A stretch of DNA of 64,000 nucleotides from Pseudoalteromonas sp. H105 (lineage in GTDB: Bacteria > Pseudomonadota > Gammaproteobacteria > Enterobacterales > Alteromonadaceae), in NCBI RefSeq assembly GCF_001469215.1, contig NZ_LOFH01000013.1, positions 1 to 64,000 on the forward strand, read 5' to 3'. A program made the position numbers and the translations under genes. Positions 20,369 through 29,866 of this stretch are shown here, one piece after another. The first letter of the stretch is position 1. Each line of letters starts with the position of its first letter. The notes under the pieces were generated by a model, which was given only the letters and a program-made list of their open reading frames with translations, had not been told where the DNA came from and searched no databases.

Positions 20369-20916
20369 TGCAATATAAAGCACTTTTTTTAGACCGTGAT
20401 GGTGTTGTTAATGTTGACCATGGGTATGTATATCAACCTGAAAAATTTGAATTTGTAGCAGGTGTATTTGAAGCATGCCAAGCGTTTGTTAATGCAGGCT
20501 ATAAACTCATTATTGTTACCAACCAATCAGGAATAGGGCGAGGTTATTACACAGAATCCGATTTTCATGTATTAACTGATTGGATTATAGCGCAATTTAA
20601 AACGCATAACGTGGACATTGAGGGGGTTTACTTTTGCCCACACCACCCTAAAAATGCATTACCTGAGTACTTAAAAGAGTGTATGTGCCGCAAACCTGCA
20701 CCGGGGATGCTATTACAAGGCATAACAGAACACCACATTGACCCTTCACAGAGTATAATGGTGGGCGATAAACTCAGTGATATGCAAGCTGCTAGTAAAG
20801 CCAATATTGCTACCCGCGTATTAGTTCGTTCAGGACAAGCGTTTGATGCAAGTGCTTTAGATGCAGCTGACTATGTGTGTGACTCATTAGCCGATGTACC
20901 AGCCTTACTTTTATAA
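20368..20916 (+). CDS. gmhB: D-glycero-beta-D-manno-heptose 1,7-bisphosphate 7-phosphatase
   Basis: Removes the 7-phosphate between the two HldE steps of ADP-heptose synthesis. It is a HAD-superfamily enzyme of 182 residues: motif I FLDRDGVVNVD, motif II VTNQSGIGRGYY, the zinc-site Cys/His cluster CPHHP...CMCRKP, and the motif IV region MVGDKLSDM. It is coupled to the preceding GT9 gene. The cysteine/histidine zinc loop separates it from histidinol-phosphatase relatives lacking it. Confidence 0.94.
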   Translation: MQYKALFLDRDGVVNVDHGYVYQPEKFEFVAGVFEACQAFVNAGYKLIIVTNQSGIGRGYYTESDFHVLTDWIIAQFKTHNVDIEGVYFCPHHPKNALPEYLKECMCRKPAPGMLLQGITEHHIDPSQSIMVGDKLSDMQAASKANIATRVLVRSGQAFDASALDAADYVCDSLADVPALLL

Positions 20917-21076
20917 AATCGCTGAATGTAAAGTGGCAGCATATGTTGTCAGTATCTATTTATGCGATGAACTACAAACAGTGCATTTAGTTGGCTAAAC
21001 TTTTACAATAGACATAATTCGTGATCAGCGCTTAAATTTACGCTTGATTGCCCGTTCAATTATTTGGAGATTACAG

Positions 21077-22273
21077 ATGAGAGCATCTGCGTTTTTTAGC
21101 CAGCTTCAGCAGCAAATTGATGAAGTAAAAGCCGAAGGTCTATATAAGAGTGAGCGAGTGATCACCTCGCAACAACAAGCGCAAATTCAAGTCGCTTCAG
21201 GTGATAAAGTTATTAACTTTTGTGCAAATAATTACCTCGGGTTAGCAAACAGCCCTGAGTTAATTGCTGCAGCTCAACAGGGTCTTGATGCGCATGGCTT
21301 TGGTGTCGCTTCAGTGCGCTTTATTTGTGGTACTCAAGATATCCATAAAACGCTAGAGCAAAAAGTTAGCGAGTTTTTAGAGACGGAAGATACTATTCTA
21401 TATTCATCATGCTTTGATGCAAACGCGGGTTTGTTTGAAACAATCCTAGGCCCTGATGATGCCATCATTTCAGACTCTTTGAATCACGCTTCGATTATTG
21501 ATGGTGTGCGTTTGTGTAAAGCAAAACGTTTCCGCTATGCAAATAACGACATGGCAGATCTAGAAAAGCAGCTGATTGCAGCAGATGAAGCAGGTGCTAA
21601 GACTAAGCTTATTGCAACAGATGGTGTTTTCTCTATGGATGGCGTTATTTGTAATCTAGAAGCTGTGTGTGATTTAGCTGATAAATATGACGCACTCGTT
21701 ATGGTTGATGATTCTCACGCTGTGGGTTTTGTCGGAGAAAATGGCAAGGGTACACCAGAGTATTGTGGTGTATTAGATCGCGTTGATATTATTACAGGTA
21801 CGTTAGGTAAAGCATTGGGTGGCGCATCAGGTGGTTATACCTCAGGTAAAAAAGAAATCGTTGAATGGCTACGTCAACGTTCACGCCCTTACTTATTCTC
21901 GAACTCACTTGCTCCATCAATTGTAACTGCCTCAATTAAAGTGCTTGAAATGCTAGCTGATGGCAGCGAGCTGCGTGCTAAGTTGTGGTCAAATGCTAAG
22001 TACTTCCGTGAGCAAATGGAAGCGGTAGGCTTTACCTGCGCAGGTAAAGATCACGCGATTATTCCTGTTATGTTAGGGGATGCTAAAGTGGCATCTGCTA
22101 TGGCTGACAAACTGCTTGCTGAAGGTATTTATGTTACTGGGTTCTCGTTTCCAGTCGTACCAAAAGGGCAAGCACGTATCCGAACGCAAATATCAGCTGC
22201 GCATAGTACTGAACAACTTGATATCGCAATTGATGCCTTTACCCGTATCGGTAAAGAAATGGGCGTTATCTAA
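21077..22273 (+). CDS. kbl: 2-amino-3-ketobutyrate CoA ligase (glycine C-acetyltransferase)
   Basis: Cleaves 2-amino-3-ketobutyrate with CoA to glycine and acetyl-CoA, the second step of threonine degradation. It is a PLP fold-type I enzyme, very close to E. coli Kbl throughout, with the PLP lysine in [14 protein letters not shown] and the conserved [14 protein letters not shown] 21077 has TTGGAG upstream and matches the E. coli N-terminus (MR); an in-frame ATG at 21044 adds an unconserved extension and is not used. It is followed by tdh, the preceding enzyme of the pathway. Confidence 0.96.
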   Translation: MRASAFFSQLQQQIDEVKAEGLYKSERVITSQQQAQIQVASGDKVINFCANNYLGLANSPELIAAAQQGLDAHGFGVASVRFICGTQDIHKTLEQKVSEFLETEDTILYSSCFDANAGLFETILGPDDAIISDSLNHASIIDGVRLCKAKRFRYANNDMADLEKQLIAADEAGAKTKLIATDGVFSMDGVICNLEAVCDLADKYDALVMVDDSHAVGFVGENGKGTPEYCGVLDRVDIITGTLGKALGGASGGYTSGKKEIVEWLRQRSRPYLFSNSLAPSIVTASIKVLEMLADGSELRAKLWSNAKYFREQMEAVGFTCAGKDHAIIPVMLGDAKVASAMADKLLAEGIYVTGFSFPVVPKGQARIRTQISAAHSTEQLDIAIDAFTRIGKEMGVI

Positions 22274-22284
22274 TTTATTATTTT

Positions 22285-22310
22285 AAGCCGCGCAATGTTC
22301 GTGGCTTTTT
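22285..22310 (+). terminator. Hairpin between kbl and tdh
   Basis: AAGCCGCG and CGTGGCTT pair imperfectly (one mismatch) around a short loop, followed by T residues. It is a weak terminator or attenuator-like element inside the kbl-tdh pair, possibly lowering tdh readthrough. Confidence 0.5.
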
Positions 22311-22326
22311 ATTGAGCGTGTGATTC

Positions 22327-23352
22327 ATGAAAGCATTATCTAAATTAAAAGCAGAACCAGGTATTTGGATGACAGATGCGCCAAAACCTGAAGTTGGCCA
22401 TAACGATCTATTAATCAAAATACGTAAAACCGCCATTTGTGGTACTGATGTTCACATCTATAAATGGGATGAGTGGGCGCAAAACACCATTCCAACTCCA
22501 ATGGTTGTGGGTCATGAGTACGTCGGTGAAGTTGTCGATATGGGCCAAGAGGTACGTGGCTTCAATGTGGGTGACCGAGTTTCTGGTGAAGGTCATATAA
22601 CATGTGGGCATTGTCGTAACTGTCGTGCTGGGCGTGTACACTTATGTCGAAATACAACGGGTGTGGGTGTTAACCGCGAAGGTTCGTTCGCAGAGTATTT
22701 AGTGATCCCTGCTTTTAATGCATTTAAAATCCCTGATAATATCAGTGATGAGCTGGCATCAATTTTTGACCCATTTGGTAACGCAGTGCACACGGCTTTG
22801 TCATTTGATTTAGTCGGAGAAGATGTGCTCATTACAGGCGCAGGGCCGATTGGAATTATGGCTGCGGCCGTTGCTAAACATGTGGGTGCTCGTTATGTTG
22901 TTATTACCGATGTCAATGAGTATCGCTTAGATTTAGCACGTAAAATGGGCGCAACCCGAGCGGTCAATGTTGCAAATGAAAAGCTTGAAGATGTGATGAC
23001 AGAGCTAGGTATGACAGAAGGCTTTGATATTGGCCTTGAAATGTCGGGTGTGCCATCAGCATTTAATAGTATGTTAAACAACATGAACCACGGCGGAAAA
23101 GTGGCGATGTTAGGTATTCCACCATCTGATATGGCGGTTGATTGGAACCAAGTTATTTTTAAAGGCTTTGTGATTAAAGGCATTTATGGCCGTGAAATGT
23201 TTGAAACCTGGTATAAAATGGCCAGCTTGATTCAGTCTGGATTGGACTTAAGTCCAATCATCACTCACCAATATCCGATAGATGATTTCCAAGCTGGCTT
23301 TGATATGATGATTTCAGGCCAATCAGGAAAAGTGATTTTGAATTGGGATTAA
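22327..23352 (+). CDS. tdh: L-threonine 3-dehydrogenase
   Basis: Oxidises L-threonine to 2-amino-3-ketobutyrate with NAD+. It is a zinc-dependent medium-chain dehydrogenase of 341 residues, the same length as the E. coli enzyme. Visible features are the catalytic zinc ligand in [15 protein letters not shown], the structural zinc cluster [15 protein letters not shown], and the nucleotide-binding [14 protein letters not shown]. It lies 53 bases after kbl, so both enzymes of the pathway are adjacent. A strong terminator follows. Confidence 0.97.
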   Translation: MKALSKLKAEPGIWMTDAPKPEVGHNDLLIKIRKTAICGTDVHIYKWDEWAQNTIPTPMVVGHEYVGEVVDMGQEVRGFNVGDRVSGEGHITCGHCRNCRAGRVHLCRNTTGVGVNREGSFAEYLVIPAFNAFKIPDNISDELASIFDPFGNAVHTALSFDLVGEDVLITGAGPIGIMAAAVAKHVGARYVVITDVNEYRLDLARKMGATRAVNVANEKLEDVMTELGMTEGFDIGLEMSGVPSAFNSMLNNMNHGGKVAMLGIPPSDMAVDWNQVIFKGFVIKGIYGREMFETWYKMASLIQSGLDLSPIITHQYPIDDFQAGFDMMISGQSGKVILNWD

Positions 23353-23367
23353 TACCCTAAAGAGATA

Positions 23368-23393
23368 AAAGGCGGCCTAAATGCCGCCTTTTT
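23368..23393 (+). terminator. tdh intrinsic terminator
   Basis: AAAGGCGGC pairs with GCCGCCTTT around CTAAAT, followed by T residues. It ends the kbl-tdh unit and separates it from glpE. Confidence 0.92.
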
Positions 23394-23421
23394 GTTTTAT
23401 TGCATATATTAAGAGGCAGCA

Positions 23422-23739
23422 ATGGCATTTAAACATATTTCGATCGCCCAAACTCATGAGCTATTAAATAATGAAGAGGTGGTGATCGCAGATATACGCG
23501 ATCCAAATTCTTATCAAGCAGGACATATCCCTGGTTCAGAGCATTTATCTAACGCAAATATTGGCGAGTTTATGATGAACAAAGAATTTGATCAGCCAAT
23601 CATCATAGTGTGTTATCACGGGATGAGTTCACAAGGTGCTGCAAACTATTTATCGGAGCAAGGCTTTGAAGATGTTTACAGTATGGACGGTGGTTTCACT
23701 CAATGGGAATTGCAACTACCTGAGTCGGTTGAGAAATGA
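23422..23739 (+). CDS. glpE: Thiosulfate sulfurtransferase GlpE
   Basis: A single-domain cytoplasmic rhodanese (105 residues) that transfers sulfane sulfur. The active-site loop is VCYHGMSSQGA, with the catalytic Cys as in E. coli GlpE (CYHGNSSKGA), and the family markers ADIRDPNSY and MDGGFTQW are present. AGAGG precedes the ATG. It overlaps glpG by four bases (ATGA), the order seen in E. coli. Confidence 0.95.
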   Translation: MAFKHISIAQTHELLNNEEVVIADIRDPNSYQAGHIPGSEHLSNANIGEFMMNKEFDQPIIIVCYHGMSSQGAANYLSEQGFEDVYSMDGGFTQWELQLPESVEK

Positions 23740-24572
23740 TAGAGCTGGGCAGTATAAATAACCCGCGTGCAGCACAAGGCTTTATCGATTACATAAAAAG
23801 CCAAGGCCTACATGGTGAGTTGCGCTCCAGTGATGGGCACACCGTGATTATTTGTATTACCTCTGAGCATTTTCATCAAGCTCACCCTTTGTGGCAAGAA
23901 TTTGTCGTAAATCCAAATCATCCACGTTACCAAGATGCATCATGGCAAGTGGGAAGTACAGAGTCACCTTTAACCTACCAAGGCCAGTCACTTAAGCTTA
24001 AAGAGCGTTTTAAAGCGCTCAGTTGGCTTAATCAAACAGTGACACTCGTCTGTGTTGGGGTATATATCGCTTTTTTGCTTGGTGGGTTTGAGGCGATTTA
24101 TGGCGTGTTACAGTTTAACCCAAACCAACCATTAACTTGGCTTACACCTGCAATTGTTCATTTCAGTGCTGTTCATTTAATTTTTAACATTATATGGTGG
24201 ATTTCATTGGGCAATGGCATTGAAAAGCTTACTGGCAAAAGTACATTAGTTGGGCTTTTTTTGGTAACTGCGCTATTTAGTCATTGGGGGGAGTTCTTAA
24301 CGGTTGGCCCTAACTTTGGTGGTTTGAGTGGTGTAGTTTATGGTTTATTAGGCTATAGCTGGATTTACCGTGCACTGAATCCTAAACAACCGCCATTGGT
24401 GAGCAATGCAATTATTGGCTTCATGCTTATTTGGCTTATATTAGGTTTCGCTGAAATGTTGCCTGTGGGTATGGCTAATTGGGCACATTTAGGAGGCTTG
24501 CTTAGCGGCATGGCTTACGCATTCACCGCCCAATTATTTAAAACCGAGAAACCTAGTGATAAAGATATTTAG
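23736..24572 (+). CDS. glpG: Rhomboid intramembrane serine protease GlpG
   Basis: Cleaves membrane proteins within the bilayer. The 278-residue protein has an N-terminal cytoplasmic domain (about 1-80) and six predicted membrane helices. The catalytic serine is in FGGLSGVVYGLLGY and the catalytic histidine in NWAHLGGLLSGMAY, matching the E. coli Ser201/His254 dyad. It is coupled to glpE by the ATGA overlap. Its 3' end overlaps the convergent FliL-like gene by 20 bases. Confidence 0.96.
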   Translation: MIELGSINNPRAAQGFIDYIKSQGLHGELRSSDGHTVIICITSEHFHQAHPLWQEFVVNPNHPRYQDASWQVGSTESPLTYQGQSLKLKERFKALSWLNQTVTLVCVGVYIAFLLGGFEAIYGVLQFNPNQPLTWLTPAIVHFSAVHLIFNIIWWISLGNGIEKLTGKSTLVGLFLVTALFSHWGEFLTVGPNFGGLSGVVYGLLGYSWIYRALNPKQPPLVSNAIIGFMLIWLILGFAEMLPVGMANWAHLGGLLSGMAYAFTAQLFKTEKPSDKDI

Positions 24573-24960
24573 TAAATAACACTTCGCGAATGATTTCTTG
24601 CCCTGTTTCTTGTTTGAGCAGGGTTTTTAATCTTTCAACACAGCGCTTACGAATTTCTTCACGACCAGTAAGTGACTTTATATTTTCCTCAGGCTCTTTT
24701 GATAATATCTCGACAATCGCATCACGTAATAATGGGGTGTGATGCTCCACAACAGCAATATTCGACATATCACTGAGCATCAGATCTACAGTCACACGTA
24801 CGTAGCCTAACTTTTTATTATTCTGAGCAATGTAATTTGCAATGATATCAGGCTCAAAACCAAAATAACCGACGTTTGACTCTGCGCGGCTAGTAAAGCT
24901 GGTTAGAAAACTAAACATCAATGTAGAGAGTAAAATGCTTGTATAGAGCGTTTTTTTCAT
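24553..24960 (-). CDS. FliL-like exported protein
   Basis: A 135-residue protein with an N-terminal signal sequence (cleavage likely after SRA, near residue 26). Its body resembles the periplasmic domain of flagellar FliL: VTVDLMLSD, then LRDAIVEILSKEPEENIKSL, EEIRKRCVERL and the C-terminal IREVLFTKYLYH. Flagellar FliL normally keeps an uncleaved helix and sits in a flagellar operon, while this gene stands alone between glpG and ubiC. Whether it works at the flagellar stator is unknown. No strong RBS is visible. Confidence 0.75.
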   Translation of the reverse strand: MKKTLYTSILLSTLMFSFLTSFTSRAESNVGYFGFEPDIIANYIAQNNKKLGYVRVTVDLMLSDMSNIAVVEHHTPLLRDAIVEILSKEPEENIKSLTGREEIRKRCVERLKTLLKQETGQEIIREVLFTKYLYH

Positions 24961-25114
24961 ATTGAGTAAAATAATTCATATTCGATGATTTACAGTTTAT
25001 ACGTAATACCAATTAATATACAGGCTGATGAAGCTATTATATTCATTAATCATCACTTTTTCATAACAGCCGTGAGTGGTATCATTTGTTCGATTGTTAT
25101 TAAATAGAGCTATC

Positions 25115-25660
25115 GTGATTACATTCCCCCTTCCATTGAACGCTAATTGGCAGCGTGGTGCCACTGTTACTGAGCTGACTCAACATGAGAAAGACTGGTT
25201 GCTGGAGCCAAATTCATTAACGGCTAAACTAAAACACTATGGTCGTGATTTTAAAGTGCAAGTTCTCAGCGAACAAGAGTTCACGTTGGATGTTGAGCAA
25301 CAATACTTATTAGATGGCCAGTTTAAAAAGTGTATAAACCGTGAAGTTTTGCTTTGGTGCAATGATCAGCCAATGGTCTATGCACAAAGTTGGTTGCCAG
25401 TCACTAAAGGCATGCAACAGCAAGCGTTATTAGCCCTTGGTAATAAGCCGTTAGGTGATGTGATTTTTCATGATCCTAATTTAAGACGTACTGAAATTGA
25501 AATAGCGCGTTTTGATGAAAACCACCCCGTTCAGCAGGTTATTGAGCAGCCGGCGCTACACCTGCAATCACTTTGGGGGCGTCGAAGCGTATTCTCTTTA
25601 GCACAAAATCGTTTTTTAGTTGCAGAAATATTTTTACCAGAGGCCTTTATTTACCAATGA
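25115..25660 (+). CDS. ubiC: Chorismate pyruvate-lyase
   Basis: Makes 4-hydroxybenzoate and pyruvate from chorismate, the first committed step of ubiquinone synthesis. Family blocks are [20 protein letters not shown], the central [11 protein letters not shown] and the C-terminal [10 protein letters not shown]...[13 protein letters not shown] prefer GTG 25115, preceded by AGAG at about seven bases, which gives [12 protein letters not shown]; a GTG at 25076 would add 13 residues. The stop overlaps the ubiA ATG (ATGA), joining the first two steps of the pathway. Confidence 0.9.
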   Translation: MITFPLPLNANWQRGATVTELTQHEKDWLLEPNSLTAKLKHYGRDFKVQVLSEQEFTLDVEQQYLLDGQFKKCINREVLLWCNDQPMVYAQSWLPVTKGMQQQALLALGNKPLGDVIFHDPNLRRTEIEIARFDENHPVQQVIEQPALHLQSLWGRRSVFSLAQNRFLVAEIFLPEAFIYQ

Positions 25661-26535
25661 AACTAGCTTCACTAAAAATGGCACATATTCCCTATTACAA
25701 GCAACTAATGCGTACGGATAAACCCATTGGCACTTTGTTGTTACTTTGGCCAACGTATTGGGCTCTTTGGCTTGCAAGTCAAGGTACCCCCAGCTTAGTT
25801 AATTTCGTTGTGTTTACTTTAGGTGTGTTTGTGATGCGCAGTGCAGGGTGCGTGATCAATGATTTTGCTGATCGCAAAATAGATGGCTCAGTGAAGCGGA
25901 CAGCTCAGCGGCCTCTGGCATCTGGGCTTGTGAGTAGTGGGGAGGCATTAAGTTTATTTTTAATGTTAATTGTTATTGCCTTTGGGCTTGTATTGTTACT
26001 TAGTTGGCACACTGTTTTACTGTCAATTGGTGCGCTGATATTGGCGTTCAGTTACCCGTTTATGAAGCGCTTTACCCATTTACCACAAGTGTTGCTTGGC
26101 GCAGCCTTTAGTTGGGCGATACCCATGGCCTACATGGCAAGTAGCGGACATGTACCTATTGCTGCATGGTTATTGTTTGCTGCTAATGTTATTTGGACGG
26201 TTGCTTATGACACTATGTATGCAATGGTAGATAGAGATGACGACTTAAAAATTGGGGTAAAATCAACAGCTATTTTGTTTGGCTCTGCTGAACGGGTGAT
26301 TATATTTTTACTCAACTTCTGCTTTGTTGGATTGCTTGTTGGTGTGGGTATTATATATCAGCTAAACCACTTTTATTGGCTTGGATTAAGTGTGGCGTGC
26401 TGTTTTTTAATTTACCAACAATGGCTCATTCATAAGCGTCAAAGGGAGCAGTGCTTTAAAGCGTTTTTGAATAACCATTATGTTGGTTTAATGGTGTTTT
26501 TGGGATTAGCAGCATCCTTGCTACTGAATAACTAA
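25657..26535 (+). CDS. ubiA: 4-hydroxybenzoate octaprenyltransferase
   Basis: Prenylates 4-hydroxybenzoate in the inner membrane. It is a polytopic protein of 292 residues with the two Asp-rich metal/diphosphate motifs: [20 protein letters not shown] and [12 protein letters not shown]. The start at 25657 is supported by the ATGA overlap with ubiC; ATG 25678 (MAHIPYY) is the alternative. The chain length of the prenyl substrate is not visible from sequence. Confidence 0.95.
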   Translation: MKLASLKMAHIPYYKQLMRTDKPIGTLLLLWPTYWALWLASQGTPSLVNFVVFTLGVFVMRSAGCVINDFADRKIDGSVKRTAQRPLASGLVSSGEALSLFLMLIVIAFGLVLLLSWHTVLLSIGALILAFSYPFMKRFTHLPQVLLGAAFSWAIPMAYMASSGHVPIAAWLLFAANVIWTVAYDTMYAMVDRDDDLKIGVKSTAILFGSAERVIIFLLNFCFVGLLVGVGIIYQLNHFYWLGLSVACCFLIYQQWLIHKRQREQCFKAFLNNHYVGLMVFLGLAASLLLNN

Positions 26536-26545
26536 CGGTTTAGTA

Positions 26546-27166
26546 CTAACGAGGAGGGTCAATAATACCACTAATAGACGTGTTCATTCTGAACCAACCT
26601 GCGATTGAATAGCGGTCATCAACAGCAGGGAGAACCTCATGCATAAAGCGTTCACTTTCAAACATAATGAGTGTACCAGCTTTAGGTTTGATACTGACTT
26701 CAACTTGTTTACTTTTAGGTTTGTAGATGACTAACTCGCCGCCGGAATCCGGGCTATTTAAATACAGTACGGTAGTAAAAATGCGGTTAGATCGACCTTT
26801 AAATGCATCGAAATGCTTTTTATAAAAGTCACCATGAAGGTATTTTGCATAATGGCATTCATAATCGAATAAGCCTAAAAAGAAACAGCGGTTTAACACT
26901 ACTCGCATTTCTTCCATTAATGCCAAATAATGTATTTGGGCATCACTGCTGCCATCAAACCAAAATGTCTTATCTTTGCGTATTGTTTGATCAACATGTA
27001 AATCATTTTTCCGGCCAATTCCTGCGTTGCTAAAATTAGGATTTATTCTGTAGCAATCAAGCATCAGTTGCGCAATCAGTTTACTTGGTATCGCATTGTG
27101 AATGATTGTATAACCATGGTTTTCGATATCATCTAAATATATTTCAGAAATGAAATGGGGAATCAT
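26546..27166 (-). CDS. 2-oxoglutarate- and Fe(II)-dependent oxygenase, prolyl hydroxylase-like
   Basis: A 206-residue cytoplasmic oxygenase. The iron ligands are H118-x-D120 (KHFDAF) and H176 (FMHEV), and R185 is placed to bind 2-oxoglutarate; LYLNSPDSGGELVIY is typical of the double-stranded beta-helix core. Overall it resembles the SM-20/EGL-9 type bacterial prolyl hydroxylases that, in Pseudomonas, modify elongation factor Tu. The substrate here is not known. It stands alone between ubiA (convergent) and the LysR gene. Confidence 0.85.
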   Translation of the reverse strand: MIPHFISEIYLDDIENHGYTIIHNAIPSKLIAQLMLDCYRINPNFSNAGIGRKNDLHVDQTIRKDKTFWFDGSSDAQIHYLALMEEMRVVLNRCFFLGLFDYECHYAKYLHGDFYKKHFDAFKGRSNRIFTTVLYLNSPDSGGELVIYKPKSKQVEVSIKPKAGTLIMFESERFMHEVLPAVDDRYSIAGWFRMNTSISGIIDPPR

Positions 27167-27244
27167 TTTACATACTAATGATAAGAGGGTGGGTCAGTCT
27201 ATCCTATAAATAGTTTCAAGCGAACTTTTATTGGAGTGGAGAAA

Positions 27245-27272
27245 GTAAAAAGCCTGAATTGGGTCAGGCTTT
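27245..27272 (-). terminator. Terminator after the LysR gene
   Basis: Read on the minus strand, AAGCCTGA pairs with TCAGGCTT around a six-base loop and is followed by T residues. It lies 12 bases after the LysR-type gene. Confidence 0.8.
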
Positions 27273-27283
27273 GGGTTATTTAA

Positions 27284-28171
27284 TTACTCGCTAATCGACA
27301 ACGCTGTCTTTTTTATCAGGGAAAGCAGCTGATTGATGTGGTCACCTTGAGGAACATGGTGACTTGTCTTAACAATCAGTTGTTCTTGTAATAAATCTTT
27401 GTTTGTCTTTAATTGGACTAAATCTGGATGCTCTGCCACAGTGTTTGCATGTTCAATGCTTGCAATCGCAAAGTGATGAGACTTACATAAACCGTCCATA
27501 ACTTGTTCTATGCTGCCAACTTTAATTGAAGATGTTTTATTCAACCCCTCAATGGCCTCATTTAGCATAGCTTGAACCTGTTTCGATTGTGAAAAACAGC
27601 CATACATAGCGAAGTCGGTTAGGTCTTGTTTACTAATGTCACTTTTATTCGCCAGAGGGTGATTTTTGGAAACAAATAAAATAAGCTGATCAGGCAAGTG
27701 AATATCGGTACCAATACTGTTGATTGCTTGGGAGCATACACTAATATCAATCTCACCCAGTTGCAATTTGCGGGTTAATTCACTTGGCTCTTGAAGTTGC
27801 ATTTCGATTTTTACATGGGGGTATTGTGCTAAAAACTGTCCGCAAGAAACTGGCACAATTGCACTCGCCTTAGTGGTGTATCCAATAACAAGTTTTTCAT
27901 CAGAACAACCGTTTACAGATTGATAAAGGCGTTTTTTCGTTGTTTCAAGCTCATCCAGCGTTGCCTGCGCATAGGTTAAAAACAACTCACCTTCAGTGGT
28001 TAGTTTAACAGAGCGAGTTGAGCGCTTAACCAGCTCGTAACCCATTTCATCTTCAAGCGTTTGGATACTTCGCGTTAAAGCTGATGTACTAATTCTTGTT
28101 GATTCAGCGGCTTGACGAAAGTGTCTAAGCTGACCCAATGCTACAAATTGTTCTAATTGTTCAAATCTCAC
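27284..28171 (-). CDS. LysR-type transcriptional regulator
   Basis: A 295-residue regulator with an N-terminal winged helix-turn-helix (FVALGQLRHFRQAAESTRISTSALTRSIQ, read in shorter pieces at residues 8-36) and a C-terminal periplasmic-binding-like effector domain (about 85-290). GTG 28171 is chosen because AAAGGA lies eight bases upstream; an in-frame ATG at 28201 would add ten residues before the conserved start. Its target is not evident: neighbours on both sides point away or have their own signals. Confidence 0.9.
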   Translation of the reverse strand: MRFEQLEQFVALGQLRHFRQAAESTRISTSALTRSIQTLEDEMGYELVKRSTRSVKLTTEGELFLTYAQATLDELETTKKRLYQSVNGCSDEKLVIGYTTKASAIVPVSCGQFLAQYPHVKIEMQLQEPSELTRKLQLGEIDISVCSQAINSIGTDIHLPDQLILFVSKNHPLANKSDISKQDLTDFAMYGCFSQSKQVQAMLNEAIEGLNKTSSIKVGSIEQVMDGLCKSHHFAIASIEHANTVAEHPDLVQLKTNKDLLQEQLIVKTSHHVPQGDHINQLLSLIKKTALSISE

Positions 28172-28291
28172 TTTTATAGTCCTTTGTAATAAGTAAGCCA
28201 CACGAAGGCGAACATAGTTGAAATAAACCTAATAGATACTAATGCATTGTACCTAATTTGAAAAGGCTATTTTACACAAATGTTACAACCT

Positions 28292-29815
28292 TTAGTCTGG
28301 ATATTGTTTATTTATCTGAAGAAAAAGTGCTAAGTTTTCAATGAATAAATCAACTAGCTTAGGCTCAAACTGCTTGCCTCTTTGCTCTTTAATTAGTGCA
28401 ACAACATCATCTATTTGCCAGGCTTTTTTGTAGCATCGCTCGCTCCCAAGTGCATCAAATACGTCGGCGAGTGCAGTTATTCGCCCTGCAATATTAATTT
28501 CTTCGCCCTTTAATTGGTTTGGGTAACCTGTACCATCCCACTTTTCATGATGGAGGTAGGCGATAAGTGAGCCGCATTTCAGAATCTCGTTACTGGATTT
28601 ATTAAGAATCTCATACCCAATTTGAGCATGGGTCTGCATGATTTTCCATTCCTCAGCATCCAGTTTTCCGGGCTTATTCAATATTCTATCAGGAATACTA
28701 ATTTTACCTATATCATGAAGTGGTGAGGCCAGTTTTATCACTTCACATTCAAAGGTGTTTAACCCGTAAAGTTTGCCTAAAAGCTCACTGTATAAGGCAA
28801 CACGCTTCACATGAGAGCCGGTTTCTTTCGAACGTTTTTCAACGGCTTCGCCTAAAATATACGATAATTCCTTTTGTGAGTCCTTGACCATTTCACGTAG
28901 CTTTAAGTTATCGTAAGCAAGGGCAATGTTATTAGCAAAGTATTCTAAAAGTTGATGCTCGGTAACTTCAAGTTGAGAGCCTTTGTGTATATATAGCATG
29001 GCCTCAAGACCTGCTTGAGTAGTGAAATAGCCAACATAATCATGTTTTGTTTTATATGATGACTTACGGTTATGCGCATCAATAAATAATGTTTTTACAT
29101 TATCAGGAATGTCACTGTTTAGTGGTTGTGATTGTACACCTGAAGCAGCAAGCAATTTAAAATCTGTTGCAGGAGAGGCTTGCTCGTTGACTGCGGCGGC
29201 GCAATATATCTCTGTTCCATCTAAGCCCAATACATTTTTTACATGGGTTAGGATTGTTGATGCAAATTCATTAACACTGTCACACATTAAAAATGAGCTG
29301 GATGCATTAATAATTCTTTCTAAGCCTTTTTTGTGACGTTCAATTATTTGAATATCTCTGTGAGCGCGAAGTGCAGAGTAAAGCAACGTCTTCATTTTAA
29401 TGGCGGTAAGTTCTGTTTTGTTTTTATAGTCGTTAATATCATAATCGCGGATCACGGCCTCTTCTGGCGCTTCACCGGGTTGACCTGTTCTGAGTATTAA
29501 ACGAATATCATGGTTATTAATGTCCTCGCGAATGAATTTTATCAGCTCAAGGCCCGCATGGTTGGTCTCCATTACAACATCAATTAAACCGACAGAAAAA
29601 TCGGGGTGCTGCTTAAGCATTTGTTTAGCTTCTTGTGCGGAATAGGCGTGATGGAATCGGAGGGCTTTGTCCTCAAACTTAAAGCCGGATAAAACCAATT
29701 TTGTTACTTGATGGATATCATCTTCATCATCAACAACTAATACATCCCAGAAATCAGGCTCGCTATGAGTTACTGACTCTTGAATTACCTCATTTGAAAA
29801 TAAAAAGTCACTCAA
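28292..29815 (-). CDS. Response regulator with DUF3369 and HD-GYP domains
   Basis: A predicted cyclic-di-GMP phosphodiesterase under phosphorelay control. Residues 24-150 form a receiver domain (VVDDEDD acidic pocket, phospho-Asp in GLIDVVM). About 155-325 is a DUF3369 GAF-like domain. About 325-495 is HD-GYP with SPLHDIGKISIPD and HHEKWDGTGYPNQLKG, so the catalytic motif is intact. The start is TTG at 29815 with AAAGG about eight bases upstream; the next ATG lies inside the receiver domain. No partner histidine kinase is in the window. Confidence 0.9.
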   Translation of the reverse strand: MSDFLFSNEVIQESVTHSEPDFWDVLVVDDEDDIHQVTKLVLSGFKFEDKALRFHHAYSAQEAKQMLKQHPDFSVGLIDVVMETNHAGLELIKFIREDINNHDIRLILRTGQPGEAPEEAVIRDYDINDYKNKTELTAIKMKTLLYSALRAHRDIQIIERHKKGLERIINASSSFLMCDSVNEFASTILTHVKNVLGLDGTEIYCAAAVNEQASPATDFKLLAASGVQSQPLNSDIPDNVKTLFIDAHNRKSSYKTKHDYVGYFTTQAGLEAMLYIHKGSQLEVTEHQLLEYFANNIALAYDNLKLREMVKDSQKELSYILGEAVEKRSKETGSHVKRVALYSELLGKLYGLNTFECEVIKLASPLHDIGKISIPDRILNKPGKLDAEEWKIMQTHAQIGYEILNKSSNEILKCGSLIAYLHHEKWDGTGYPNQLKGEEINIAGRITALADVFDALGSERCYKKAWQIDDVVALIKEQRGKQFEPKLVDLFIENLALFLQINKQYPD

Positions 29816-29866
29816 ATGGATACCTTTAAGTTTTATTATTAACTTATAGAGTATAGTGTCTGATTT

